Shown here in pieces: positions 1-5,748 of a stretch of DNA of 20,305 nucleotides. A program made the translations under genes and the position numbers. Below the pieces are notes generated by a model. That model was not told the origin of the DNA. It worked only from the letters and a program-made list of their open reading frames with translations, and did no database searches. Within the stretch, counting starts at the first letter, position 1. Every line of letters begins with the position of its first letter. The DNA comes from a virus, in IMG/VR virus record IMGVR_UViG_3300042945_001056, positions 1 through 20,305 of that record. One strand, 5' to 3'.

Positions 1-482
1 TTACGGTCCAGGGAAACTACCAAACGCACATACCCGAGCATTCGCTGTACCGGTGGCTCCGGATCCGGCGGTGGTCCACCGGCTACCAGGACGAACACGG
101 CAGGCTGCCGGAGCCGGAGGAGATCGCGGCGGGGCTGGGCATCGAGCTGGCCGAGGTCGAGGACTCGATGGGGATCGGCCGGATGGAGCCGTGCAGCTTC
201 GACGGCCTTTCGCCGCTCGGCTTCGAGGTGGACTCGATGCGCAACATCCCCACATCACCGAGTCCCGAATCCGAGGTGGTCTTCTCCTCCGAGGTGGACC
301 GGCTGCACAAGGCGCTGCTGGATCTAACCGACGCCCAGCGGATAGCGATCATCGAGTACTTCGGTCTAGACGGCGAGCCGCGCTCGATGCGGGAGGTGGG
401 CGAGCGCCACGGGTGTACGTCCCAGGCGATCGATTGCAGGATCCGGACCGCTTTCCGGATCCTCAGGAAGGCCATGCAATGA
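1..482 (+). CDS. Sigma-70 family RNA polymerase sigma factor (5' partial, regions 3-4)
   Basis: The reading frame is open from base 3 and its start lies left of the window; 159 residues are visible. The N-terminal part looks like sigma region 3: IPEHSLYRWLR followed by GRLPEPEEIAAGLGIELAEVEDS, close to the usual 'gR.pt.eEiA..lgi..e.v'. The C-terminal third, from LLDLTDAQRIAIIEYFGLDG through SMREVGERHGCTSQAID to RIRTAFRILRKAM, matches region 4, the helix-turn-helix that contacts the -35 box. A phage sigma factor would redirect host RNA polymerase to phage promoters. It overlaps the next gene by four bases (ATGA), so the two are probably cotranscribed. Regions 1-2 cannot be seen, so the subgroup is unknown. 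An internal ATG at 168 would drop region 3 and is not preferred. Confidence 0.8.
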   Translation, partial: TVQGNYQTHIPEHSLYRWLRIRRWSTGYQDEHGRLPEPEEIAAGLGIELAEVEDSMGIGRMEPCSFDGLSPLGFEVDSMRNIPTSPSPESEVVFSSEVDRLHKALLDLTDAQRIAIIEYFGLDGEPRSMREVGERHGCTSQAIDCRIRTAFRILRKAMQ

Positions 483-838
483 GACACCTCGAGGATCGCG
501 AGCATATCGCTCTGGTGACATGGCTTCGGGCGATGGAGACCGCGCATCCTCTGCTGGGCCTCGCGTACCATACGCCGAACGGCGGTTACCGGGACGCACG
601 GCAGGCGGCTAAATTCAAGGCCATGGGCGTCCGCGCGGGGGTCTGGGACATCTTCGTGCCGATCCCGGCTCCGGGCCTCTGGGTCGAGATGAAGGCTCCG
701 AAGGGGCGCTTGACTCCGGCCCAGGCCAAGTGGCGGGAGCTGCTGGAACCGGCGGGATACCGGTTCGAGGTGGCCTATTCCTGGACCGAGGCGGCACGGT
801 ATATTGCCGATCACACCGGGATCGATCCCGGCTTCTAG
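479..838 (+). CDS. VRR-NUC domain nuclease
   Basis: This 119-residue protein is essentially one VRR-NUC domain of the PD-(D/E)xK nuclease fold. Visible signatures are HTPNGGYRD (31-39), a basic helix, MGVRAGVWDIFVP (49-61) with the family Gly and Asp, LWVEMKAPKGRLTPAQ (67-82) with the E-x-K catalytic pair at 70 and 72 and the conserved Gln 82, and a C-terminal SWTEA helix. Phage VRR-NUC proteins are stand-alone nucleases, thought to act on branched or flap DNA during replication or recombination, which fits the primase and helicase genes that follow. The ATG at 479 was chosen because it overlaps the sigma stop (ATGA) and gives the normal single-domain length. The open frame upstream to base 53 is a shadow of the sigma gene. 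Confidence 0.87.
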   Translation: MRHLEDREHIALVTWLRAMETAHPLLGLAYHTPNGGYRDARQAAKFKAMGVRAGVWDIFVPIPAPGLWVEMKAPKGRLTPAQAKWRELLEPAGYRFEVAYSWTEAARYIADHTGIDPGF

Positions 839-848
839 GAGGGACAAA

Positions 849-1796
849 ATGAAGGCGTGTTTCAGGCCGCAGGAAGCGGAGACATTCCTGCGGAAACTTT
901 TCGGCCACTACCCCGCGGGGTGGATCGAGATTCGAAGCCTTGGGACGGGGCATCGAGCCGAGATCCGCAGCTTCCGGCTTCCCGGTTGCCTGAGGGAAGG
1001 CATGGCCGAGATCCGGCACCAGATCGCGGACTGGACGGACCGCGGCAGGGATGTCTACGTCGGAGTCCTGCCGAGATCCACCGAGACCGGGCGCGGGAAG
1101 CAGGACGTTTTGGCGCTCGGAGCCTACTGGATCGACCTCGACCGCAAGGTGGCGGGCGCGGACGTCACCCTGCTCAAGGACTGCGATGTGGTGGTGGACA
1201 CCGGGAACGGCTGGCACGGCTACCTGGTCTTCGAGCCGGTGAAGCTGGGAACGGACCACGACCGGCTCCTGCGCGAGAAGCGGATCAAGTCGTGGCAGAA
1301 GGGGATTCTCCCCGGCGTGGATTCGGTCCACGACCTTTCGAGGATCATGCGGGTGGCCGGGACGGTGAACTACAAGGCCGAGCCGAAGCAGGTGGTCCTC
1401 CTGCGGCCGGAGCCGGTGGACAACGCTCCGCTCGAGATCGCGGGCGATATTGTGACGGCCCGCGAGCGCCTCGGGCTGGACCGGATGGCACCGCCGCCGG
1501 ACTGGACCGAAGCGGATCAGGACGAGTACCAGAAGGCGTGGACGGACGGATGGCGAACCGACCCGAGGATTCCGGACCTTCGGGCGCTGGACAAGGTCAA
1601 GCCGTGGCCGTCGATCGGATCGGCGCTCACCGCCCAGTACGACTGGATGGTGCGGATCCTGCTCCGGATGGTTGCGCGGGGAGACCGGTGGGTGGACCTT
1701 CTGGACTACGCGCAGAGCCAGAAGATGGACGAACGCTGGCTCGAGGAGATGCTTGACGGCTTCCGGACCGATGCGGTTAGAATGACGGCTCAATAA
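849..1796 (+). CDS. Archaeo-eukaryotic-type (Prim-Pol) DNA primase, catalytic subunit
   Basis: The protein has 315 residues. Three motifs in order support the AEP/Prim-Pol fold: YWIDLD (93-98), the acidic metal-binding motif I; TGNGWHGYLVF (118-128), the 'sGnG.H.y' motif II; and HDLSRIMRVAGTVNYK (161-176), the 'D..R..R.pGt.N.K' motif III. Such enzymes make primers, and some also extend them, at phage origins. The start at 849 follows a clear SD (AGGAGGGAC, 837-845); an in-frame ATG at 804 lies inside the VRR-NUC gene and has no such site. The PriCT domain that usually follows the catalytic core is absent here and appears at the N-terminus of the next protein. The exact AEP family is not resolved. 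Confidence 0.82.
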   Translation: MKACFRPQEAETFLRKLFGHYPAGWIEIRSLGTGHRAEIRSFRLPGCLREGMAEIRHQIADWTDRGRDVYVGVLPRSTETGRGKQDVLALGAYWIDLDRKVAGADVTLLKDCDVVVDTGNGWHGYLVFEPVKLGTDHDRLLREKRIKSWQKGILPGVDSVHDLSRIMRVAGTVNYKAEPKQVVLLRPEPVDNAPLEIAGDIVTARERLGLDRMAPPPDWTEADQDEYQKAWTDGWRTDPRIPDLRALDKVKPWPSIGSALTAQYDWMVRILLRMVARGDRWVDLLDYAQSQKMDERWLEEMLDGFRTDAVRMTAQ

Positions 1797-1813
1797 GGCG
1801 AGGAGAGGGACAG

Positions 1814-3142
1814 ATGAGAAGGATTGACGATATCCCGGTTCCGGATGAGGAACCGGGGGAATTCGGCGTTGCCGGGACGGGGCAATGGTCGAAGCTGTTC
1901 GAGCGCCATCCCGAGGGTGGCGGTCCGTTCGGCGGCCGGGACAACGCTCTCACCAAGCTGCTCGGCTTCCTGCGGGCCAAGAGCATCCCGTTCGATGTGG
2001 CGGTGGAGCTGGCCCAGTACTGGAACGGGAAGTATGTGGATCCACCGATGGATCCCGCGGAGGTCCACCGCAAGATCAGCCGGGGATGGGTGCAATGGCT
2101 CGAGGGAGGCTTGCCGGACGCTACTCCGGACAACCTCGGAACCGACCACCAGCGGCTCCTCGAGTTCATCGATCTGGACCGTCTAGGGCAGCTCGCCGCC
2201 GAGGCGGGCGGGGTGGATTGGATTGTCGAGGATCTGATACTGTCGGGCGGTATACACTTCATCACCGCGCCACCCGGCGGCGGCAAGACATGGGCCGCGA
2301 TCGATCTGGTGCGGGCCTGCATGACCGGCACCAAGTGGCTGGACCAAAAGCCCGCGAAGCAGGTTCCGGTCCTCTACATCAACGAGGAGATGGGCGCGGG
2401 GCCGTTCTTCCAGAGGCTCGACCAGATGCGGGTGCCGGGTTCCCGGCTCTCGATCCTCCAGCGGGCCGGGATCAACCTGGACAACCATTCGGACCTGTCC
2501 CAGATCGCGGACCACATCCGCTCCAGCGGGGTAAGGATCGTGGTCCTGGACACGTTCGTCCGCGTCCACAGCCGGGACGAGAACAACAACTCCGAGATGG
2601 CGCAGCTATTCGGGAGGTTCAAGGCCATCACTGACGCCGGGGCGGCGATCGTCTGCCTGCATCACCACCGCAAGAGCGGGAGCGGGTCTCCGGTCGAGCA
2701 CGAGGCCATGCGCGGAGCGGGCGAGATCGCGGCCCAGGCGGACCTGATCGCGGCCATCGACAAGATCGACGGGATCTTCCGGTTTCGGGTCACGAAGCAT
2801 CGGCATCTCGAGGAGTCCGCGGTCCCGGCTTTCGGGTTCGCGGTGGACAATCAGGACGACGGCTCGGCGGTGATCATGGCGGCCGAACTGGAAATGACCG
2901 AGGAAGGCTCCAGAATGCCCAATGCGGGGCGATCGGGCCGTGGGGCGGCAAATGACCCGTCCGGCCGGATTCTGTCCGTTCTGGCCGAAAATACGGGCTT
3001 GACCGAGAACCAGCTGGCGAAGCTGGCGAAGGTCCGGCGGGAGAACGTGCCGAGCGCGATGGCGAAGCTGGAGTCGGACGGGCTGGTCTTCTCGATCCTC
3101 GGGGACCGCGGAGCGACCGTCTGGCACCGCTCCGAGTTTTGA
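1814..3142 (+). CDS. PriCT domain fused to RecA-fold (RepA/AAA_25-like) replicative helicase
   Basis: The protein has 442 residues. Residues 35-97 (GGRDNALTKLLGFLRAK through DPAEVHRKISRGW) look like a primase C-terminal (PriCT) domain. A RecA-type ATPase core follows: Walker A TAPPGGGKT (151-159), YINEEM (188-193), Walker B RIVVLDTF (241-248), and a sensor-like strand AIVCLHHHRKSGSG (278-291). The last 60 residues (GRILSVLAENTGLTENQLAKL onward) resemble a winged helix-turn-helix. RepA/AAA_25 proteins are hexameric helicases that work with primases in phage and plasmid replication. The start follows GAGGAGAGGGAC at 1799-1810. The gene lies 17 bases after the primase gene and just before the structured gap at 3143-3414. 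Assignment to the ATPase superfamily is firm; strand polarity and loading partners are unknown. Confidence 0.84.
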   Translation: MRRIDDIPVPDEEPGEFGVAGTGQWSKLFERHPEGGGPFGGRDNALTKLLGFLRAKSIPFDVAVELAQYWNGKYVDPPMDPAEVHRKISRGWVQWLEGGLPDATPDNLGTDHQRLLEFIDLDRLGQLAAEAGGVDWIVEDLILSGGIHFITAPPGGGKTWAAIDLVRACMTGTKWLDQKPAKQVPVLYINEEMGAGPFFQRLDQMRVPGSRLSILQRAGINLDNHSDLSQIADHIRSSGVRIVVLDTFVRVHSRDENNNSEMAQLFGRFKAITDAGAAIVCLHHHRKSGSGSPVEHEAMRGAGEIAAQADLIAAIDKIDGIFRFRVTKHRHLEESAVPAFGFAVDNQDDGSAVIMAAELEMTEEGSRMPNAGRSGRGAANDPSGRILSVLAENTGLTENQLAKLAKVRRENVPSAMAKLESDGLVFSILGDRGATVWHRSEF

Positions 3143-3161
3143 CTGTTTCCGGGTGGCCCCC

Positions 3162-3183
3162 ATCCCCCCCTAAAGGGGGGGAT
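3162..3183. repeat. C-run/G-run inverted repeat with TAAA loop
   Basis: ATCCCCCCC and GGGGGGGAT form a perfect 9-bp stem around a TAAA loop. It extends outward with a second C5/G5 pairing (3157-3161 with 3185-3189) across a one-base bulge at 3184. It begins 20 bases after the helicase stop codon. There is no T-run after it, so it is not a normal intrinsic terminator. Possible roles are transcript end protection, a weak terminator or an origin element. The G-runs at 3175-3181, 3185-3189, 3198-3200 and 3209-3211 could also allow a G-quadruplex. Confidence 0.7.
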
Positions 3184-3197
3184 TGGGGGACCCACGC

Positions 3198-3219
3198 GGG
3201 AAACGGTCGGGAAACGGTC
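3198..3219 (+). repeat. Tandem 11-bp iteron-like repeat (GGGAAACGGTC x2)
   Basis: GGGAAACGGTC at 3198-3208 is repeated exactly and without a gap at 3209-3219. A third, inverted copy with 9 of 11 bases matching (GACTGTTTCCG) lies at 3141-3151, overlapping the end of the helicase gene. Short tandem repeats next to rep genes are typical binding sites for replication initiators. No initiator has been assigned, so an origin role is inference. Confidence 0.55.
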
Positions 3220-3266
3220 GTTTTGGTTCCCCCCACACCCCCCTCCACCTTAAGTTTCCTAGCGGA

Positions 3267-3329
3267 TGGACCATTGCCTGCACCTCTTACGAGGTGCGAG
3301 CATGGTCCACCGCGGTTCGATTCCTTGGT
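3267..3329 (+). other. Structured element: two-tier hairpin followed by a tRNA T-arm-like hairpin
   Basis: TGGACCAT (3267-3274) pairs with ATGGTCCA (3302-3309). Inside it GCACCTC (3280-3286) pairs with GAGGTGC (3291-3297) around a TTAC loop. Directly after comes GCGGTTCGATTCC (3312-3324), which contains the consensus tRNA T-loop TTCGATT; ACCGCGG (3309-3315) pairs with CCTTGGT (3323-3329) with one mismatch. No D-arm, no 7-bp acceptor partner and no CCA end can be found, so this is not called a tRNA. It may be a tRNA-like RNA fold, a decayed tRNA or a DNA-level cruciform in an origin. An almost exact direct repeat (GGTCGTTTTGGTT at 3216-3228; one extra T at 3327-3340) flanks it. Confidence 0.5.
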
Positions 3330-3338
3330 CGTTTTTGG

Positions 3339-3368
3339 TTGACATTTTGAGATACGGTGGTGTAGTAT
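3339..3368 (+). promoter_or_regulatory. Consensus-like sigma70 promoter upstream of the SSB-like gene
   Basis: A perfect -35 hexamer TTGACA (3339-3344) is separated by 18 bp from TAGTAT (3363-3368). Transcription would begin near 3375 and produce a leader of about 40 nt with a small GCCGG/CCGGC hairpin just before the SD AAGGAG of the gene at 3415. GATAC (3351-3355) and GTATC (3365-3369) form an inverted repeat that covers the -10 box, so a repressor site is possible. GTGTAGTAT is shared with the promoter-like site before the gene at 8032. Confidence 0.75.
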
Positions 3369-3414
3369 CAAATTGCCGATATGGCAGGGCCGGAGTTCCG
3401 GCAAGGAGACAAAG

Positions 3415-3900
3415 ATGGGATTTTTCGCGCAGAACGCAAGCTTCGCACAGGGAGATTACTCCGTGGCCGAGGCTGGCACCTACAAGTGCATCCTGGTGGA
3501 CGTCGAGATGGTCCAGAGGCCCAGCTTCGAGGATCAGGCGGTGATGGAGAACAATTTCCGATGGCGGTTCGAGACCGTCGAGATCGGCGACGAGGACGGC
3601 AAGCCGTTCCGGTTCTCCCAGTTCACGAAGACCAGCTACGGCTACGATATGGCCAAGCTCACCAAGCTGCTGGACGGGATGCTCCAGCGGCGTCTCACGC
3701 AGGACGAGTTCGCCCGGCTCGACCTCGAGGACCTCAAGGCCCGCCATTGGTCCGTGGCCGTCGATCTGGTCCACACCTCCCGTGGCAAGGAGATCAACAC
3801 CATCCTCGGGGTCAAGCCTTGGCAGACCAAGGCCCAGCCGGTCAAGAAACTGGCCAAGCCTCCGGTCGAGGACGATATCACCGATCCATTCGAGGACTGA
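3415..3900 (+). CDS. Putative phage single-stranded DNA-binding protein
   Basis: The protein has 161 residues. It opens with a beta-rich stretch (GDYSVAEAGTYKCILVDVEMV, then NFRWRFETVEIGDEDGKPFRF), continues with a helical middle (MAKLTKLLDGMLQRRLTQDEF), and ends in a short acidic tail, VEDDITDPFED. Many SSB proteins end in a similar acidic tip that recruits partner proteins. Its place directly after primase and helicase, with its own strong promoter, fits a protein needed in large amounts. The start at 415 bases into the 3 kb region (3415) was chosen for its SD AAGGAGAC seven bases upstream; an earlier in-frame ATG at 3373 lies at the predicted transcription start. The OB fold is inferred, not read directly; a DUF669-like or other replication accessory protein is the alternative. 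Confidence 0.6.
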   Translation: MGFFAQNASFAQGDYSVAEAGTYKCILVDVEMVQRPSFEDQAVMENNFRWRFETVEIGDEDGKPFRFSQFTKTSYGYDMAKLTKLLDGMLQRRLTQDEFARLDLEDLKARHWSVAVDLVHTSRGKEINTILGVKPWQTKAQPVKKLAKPPVEDDITDPFED

Positions 3901-3902
3901 TC

Positions 3903-4055
3903 ATGACCGAGAAGCAACGGGAGATCGACGGCCGGATAGTCTTGGCGATCCAGCTGGTCGAAGAGGTTGAGCGAACGCTCCGGATCCTGCTGGAGACCAC
4001 GGCGGCGCTCCGCAGGATGCAGCTCGAGATCTCGCAGATCAACGACGCGGACTGA
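3903..4055 (+). CDS. Small helical protein (50 aa), unknown function
   Basis: The reading frame encodes 50 residues beginning MTEKQREIDGRIV. It is almost entirely predicted helix, with hydrophobic residues at heptad-like spacing (IVLAIQLVEEVERTLRILLE), which suggests a coiled coil or helical hairpin. The SD-like GAGGA lies seven bases before the ATG, and the gene starts two bases after the stop of the SSB-like gene. No family is recognised. Codon use matches the neighbours, and the tight spacing makes translation plausible. Confidence 0.55.
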   Translation: MTEKQREIDGRIVLAIQLVEEVERTLRILLETTAALRRMQLEISQINDAD

Positions 4056-4062
4056 TCCGCAA

Positions 4063-4096
4063 GCCGGATGCCGGTCCCACGGGATCGGCATTCGGC
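4063..4096 (+). other. 15-bp intergenic RNA hairpin with two G.U pairs
   Basis: Bases 4063-4077 pair with 4082-4096 around the loop CACG. All 15 positions pair, two of them as G.U, which are pairs in RNA but not in DNA. It fills most of the 54-base gap before the small membrane-protein gene and stops 13 bases before its ATG. There is no T-run after it. An mRNA-stability or translation-control element is more likely than a classic terminator. Confidence 0.6.
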
Positions 4097-4109
4097 ATAA
4101 AGGGACACC

Positions 4110-4253
4110 ATGAAAAAGACGAACAAGCTGGAAAAACTCGGAAACATCCTGATCGCAATACTCGCGATCGCTCTGGTGGTGGCCTACGCCGCCGACATGG
4201 CCGACCGGACCGAATCCCGGCTGGCGGAACGCGCCGCGAGGATGGCCCGATGA
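4110..4253 (+). CDS. Single-pass small membrane protein (47 aa)
   Basis: The gene encodes 47 residues. A basic start (MKKTNKLEKL) is followed by one hydrophobic segment, NILIAILAIALVVAYAA (about 12-28), and then a charged helical tail (DMADRTESRLAERAARMAR). The topology suggests one transmembrane helix, with the basic N-terminus inside. AAAGGGAC provides a modest SD, and the stop overlaps the next ATG (ATGA). No family is recognised. It could be an accessory membrane or anti-host peptide; nothing in the sequence decides this. Confidence 0.6.
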   Translation: MKKTNKLEKLGNILIAILAIALVVAYAADMADRTESRLAERAARMAR

Positions 4254-4483
4254 GCGACCACTACCGCAAGACAACCATCCAGCCGATCGAGGTGATCGCG
4301 GACTGGGATCTCGACTTCGCGCTCGGGAACGCGGTGAAGTACATCGGACGCCACCGCGAGAAGGGTGGCATCGAGGATCTGATCAAGGCGTCCTGGTACC
4401 TCGCTTACAAGATCACCGGCTCGATCGCGGACGCGGATGCCAACCGAGCCATGTTCGAGAAGCTGCAAGGAGGCAAGCCGTGA
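4250..4483 (+). CDS. DUF3310 (SaV-like) family protein
   Basis: This 77-residue protein carries the family pattern in order: HYRK at the start, QPIEVIADWDLDFALGNAVKYIGRH (12-36), then KGGIEDLIKASWYLAYKI (39-56). DUF3310 proteins are common in tailed phages near replication genes and are often labelled nucleotide kinase-like. The biochemical role is not established, and no P-loop is present here. It overlaps the upstream membrane peptide and the downstream gene by four bases each, so it is translated within the small-gene operon. The family call is firm and the function is open. Confidence 0.85.
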   Translation: MSDHYRKTTIQPIEVIADWDLDFALGNAVKYIGRHREKGGIEDLIKASWYLAYKITGSIADADANRAMFEKLQGGKP

Positions 4484-4713
4484 CATTTGAAGAAGCGACC
4501 GAGGACTTCGGCGACCAGTCCAGGATCGCCAGCCGCTCGCTCGGGTACGGCTACAAGGCCGTCGTGACCGAGGACGAGGATCTCCTGATCCGGATGTTCT
4601 CGCTCTCCGAGCTGCGCGGAGGCATCCTCGACCTGGACGAGGAGCTGGCCGTGGTGGACGACGAATTCGGCTGCGAAGCCGATCGACAAGCGATGGACTG
4701 GGAGATCCTCTGA
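4480..4713 (+). CDS. Small acidic protein, unknown (weak DUF2829-like ends)
   Basis: A GTG start with a strong SD (AAGGAGGC) six bases upstream overlaps the DUF3310 stop (GTGA). The 77-residue product is acidic: FEEATEDFGDQSRIASRSLG, then a hydrophobic and acidic middle (ELRGGILDLDEELAVVDDEFG), ending AMDWEIL. The opening FEEA and the closing DWE resemble the two ends of DUF2829/Tad2 proteins, and the next two genes look like that family. The middle does not clearly match, so it is left as unknown. It may be a diverged relative, since three consecutive products end in a W-E motif. Confidence 0.55.
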   Translation: MTFEEATEDFGDQSRIASRSLGYGYKAVVTEDEDLLIRMFSLSELRGGILDLDEELAVVDDEFGCEADRQAMDWEIL

Positions 4714-4925
4714 TGCGTGGTTCCGAAGCGTTCCGGGCCATGCTCGGAGGAATGAGGATCCGGAGGGCAGCGTGGCCCGAGGGATGCACCTGGTCAGCGG
4801 ACCTCGAGGATTGCGAAGTCAAGCCGGTGGTCACGGGGCCACCGGCTTGGGTGCGTCGATGCCACAAGGACGAACGCTGGACCGCCAACCAATGGCGCTA
4901 CAAGGACTGGGAGGTTTCCGAATGA
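4713..4925 (+). CDS. DUF2829/Tad2-like protein, candidate anti-Thoeris sponge (copy 1)
   Basis: The 70-residue product fits the small DUF2829 fold. EAFRAMLGGMRIRRAAWPEG (5-24) matches the family opening 'F.eAL..lk.Gk.v.R..W.g', and WTANQWRYKDWEVSE at the end matches 'W..sq.DlLa.DWe'. Members named Tad2 bind the signalling nucleotides made by Thoeris and related defence systems, so they protect the phage. That role is known for characterised members only; here it is inferred from two short end motifs. The start forms a TGATG junction with the previous stop, and the stop overlaps a second similar gene. Confidence 0.6.
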   Translation: MRGSEAFRAMLGGMRIRRAAWPEGCTWSADLEDCEVKPVVTGPPAWVRRCHKDERWTANQWRYKDWEVSE

Positions 4926-5143
4926 CCGGAGGTGCGGCTCTCCATCATCTCAAGATCGGACACAAGGTCCGATGCACCCGCTGGACTCCGGACTGCTGGA
5001 TCAGCGCCCACCATGATCCGGACATCGCGATCTGGGTGCTGGTCGGATCCGGATCCCCGATCTTCCGCAGCGACGTTGCCGAGGATCCAGCCTTCGTCCT
5101 GCGCGACCTGCTCGACGACCTCGAGTGGGAGTGGACGCCGTGA
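4922..5143 (+). CDS. DUF2829/Tad2-like protein (copy 2, diverged)
   Basis: This 73-residue product opens AALHHLKIGHKVRCTRWTPDCW (5-26), with the family spacing of a helix, 'Lk.Gk.V.R..W', then a beta region, and ends LLDDLEWEWTP, resembling the 'dlLa.DWe' end. It is preceded by GGGAGG seven bases before the ATG and overlaps copy 1 (ATGA). The two proteins share the frame of the fold but little sequence, so they may be an old duplication or two acquisitions with different ligands. The family call is less sure than for copy 1. Confidence 0.5.
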   Translation: MTGGAALHHLKIGHKVRCTRWTPDCWISAHHDPDIAIWVLVGSGSPIFRSDVAEDPAFVLRDLLDDLEWEWTP

Positions 5144-5745
5144 GCCGCAACCCAGGGACACGGCACCCGAACTCCAACCGAGGACGGACTCCGATGCAGT
5201 TCACCAGCCGCCGATGCCGGGACTGCAAGGAGATCTGTCCGTTCGAGCAGTTCAGGGTCCGAAGCAACAAGGCCCGATGCGGCTACACCCTGCGGACACG
5301 CTGCGCGAGCTGCGAGCGACGATACCAGCGGACCTGGAAGGCAACACGCAGGGCAGACAACGAGAAGCGACTCGCCGAGAACATCCGGCGACGCGGCTAC
5401 CGTAGCGACGGGGATCCGGACTATTCCTCGCTCTGGCAATGGGTCCGATACCGCATGACGCGCTGGGAATCCCTCGGAGCCTACCCCTGCGTGGTGTTCC
5501 TGGTCCCGACCACGGTAATTACGCCCCATGCCAAACCGGGGCTGGGACGCCGATGGGTCGGTCTCACCTGGACGTTCCGCGAAGACAGGATCGGGATAAC
5601 GCCACCGCTGCACGGCATCCCGTTCGTTCGGCTCTCCCGGCAGGTTGTCACCAAGCACCCCAGCTGTCCCGATGGCTGGGATGTAGCGGTCCGGATCACC
5701 AAGAACCGGCTCCGGCTCATGTTCCCACCGCAAGAGGGAGAATGA
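5140..5745 (+). CDS. Zinc-ribbon protein related to endonuclease VII/HNH zinc-finger regions
   Basis: The chosen GTG start overlaps the previous stop (GTGA) and gives 201 residues. An alternative start is the ATG at 5194. The first half has a four-cysteine ribbon: RRCRDCKEICPFEQF (C26, C29) and TRCASCERRYQRTW (C55, C58), in the style of 'C..C...kp..eF...C..C...y' modules found in phage endonuclease VII and HNH proteins. After it comes a basic helix (ATRRADNEKRLAENIRRR). No HNH or ββα-metal catalytic motif can be seen in the second half, which is basic and beta-rich (GLGRRWVGLTWTF, RITKNRLRLMF). It is probably a nucleic-acid-binding protein. Its place before the terminase resembles where HNH nucleases often sit, but nuclease activity is not supported. 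Confidence 0.6.
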   Translation: MSRNPGTRHPNSNRGRTPMQFTSRRCRDCKEICPFEQFRVRSNKARCGYTLRTRCASCERRYQRTWKATRRADNEKRLAENIRRRGYRSDGDPDYSSLWQWVRYRMTRWESLGAYPCVVFLVPTTVITPHAKPGLGRRWVGLTWTFREDRIGITPPLHGIPFVRLSRQVVTKHPSCPDGWDVAVRITKNRLRLMFPPQEGE

Positions 5746-5748
5746 ATC

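Noticed and set aside
615-1793. Long open frame on the minus strand (392 codons)
   Set aside because: It lies opposite the primase and nuclease genes, which have clear motifs; its translation is rich in Arg and Pro with no domain, as expected for the antisense of GC-rich coding DNA.
3162-3230. An intrinsic terminator after the helicase gene
   Set aside because: The hairpin is followed by G-runs, not a T-run; the only T4 (3221-3224) is 40 bases away.
3262-3337. A functional tRNA gene (T-loop GGTTCGATTCC, stem with TTAC loop)
   Set aside because: The middle stem leaves an 8-base or 4-base loop rather than 7, no D-arm is present, the acceptor strands do not pair and there is no CCA. It was kept only as a tRNA-like structured element.
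5125-5745. A longer form of the zinc-ribbon protein starting at GTG 5125
   Set aside because: It adds five residues that overlap the Tad2-like gene further; the GTGA junction at 5140 matches the style of the neighbouring genes.
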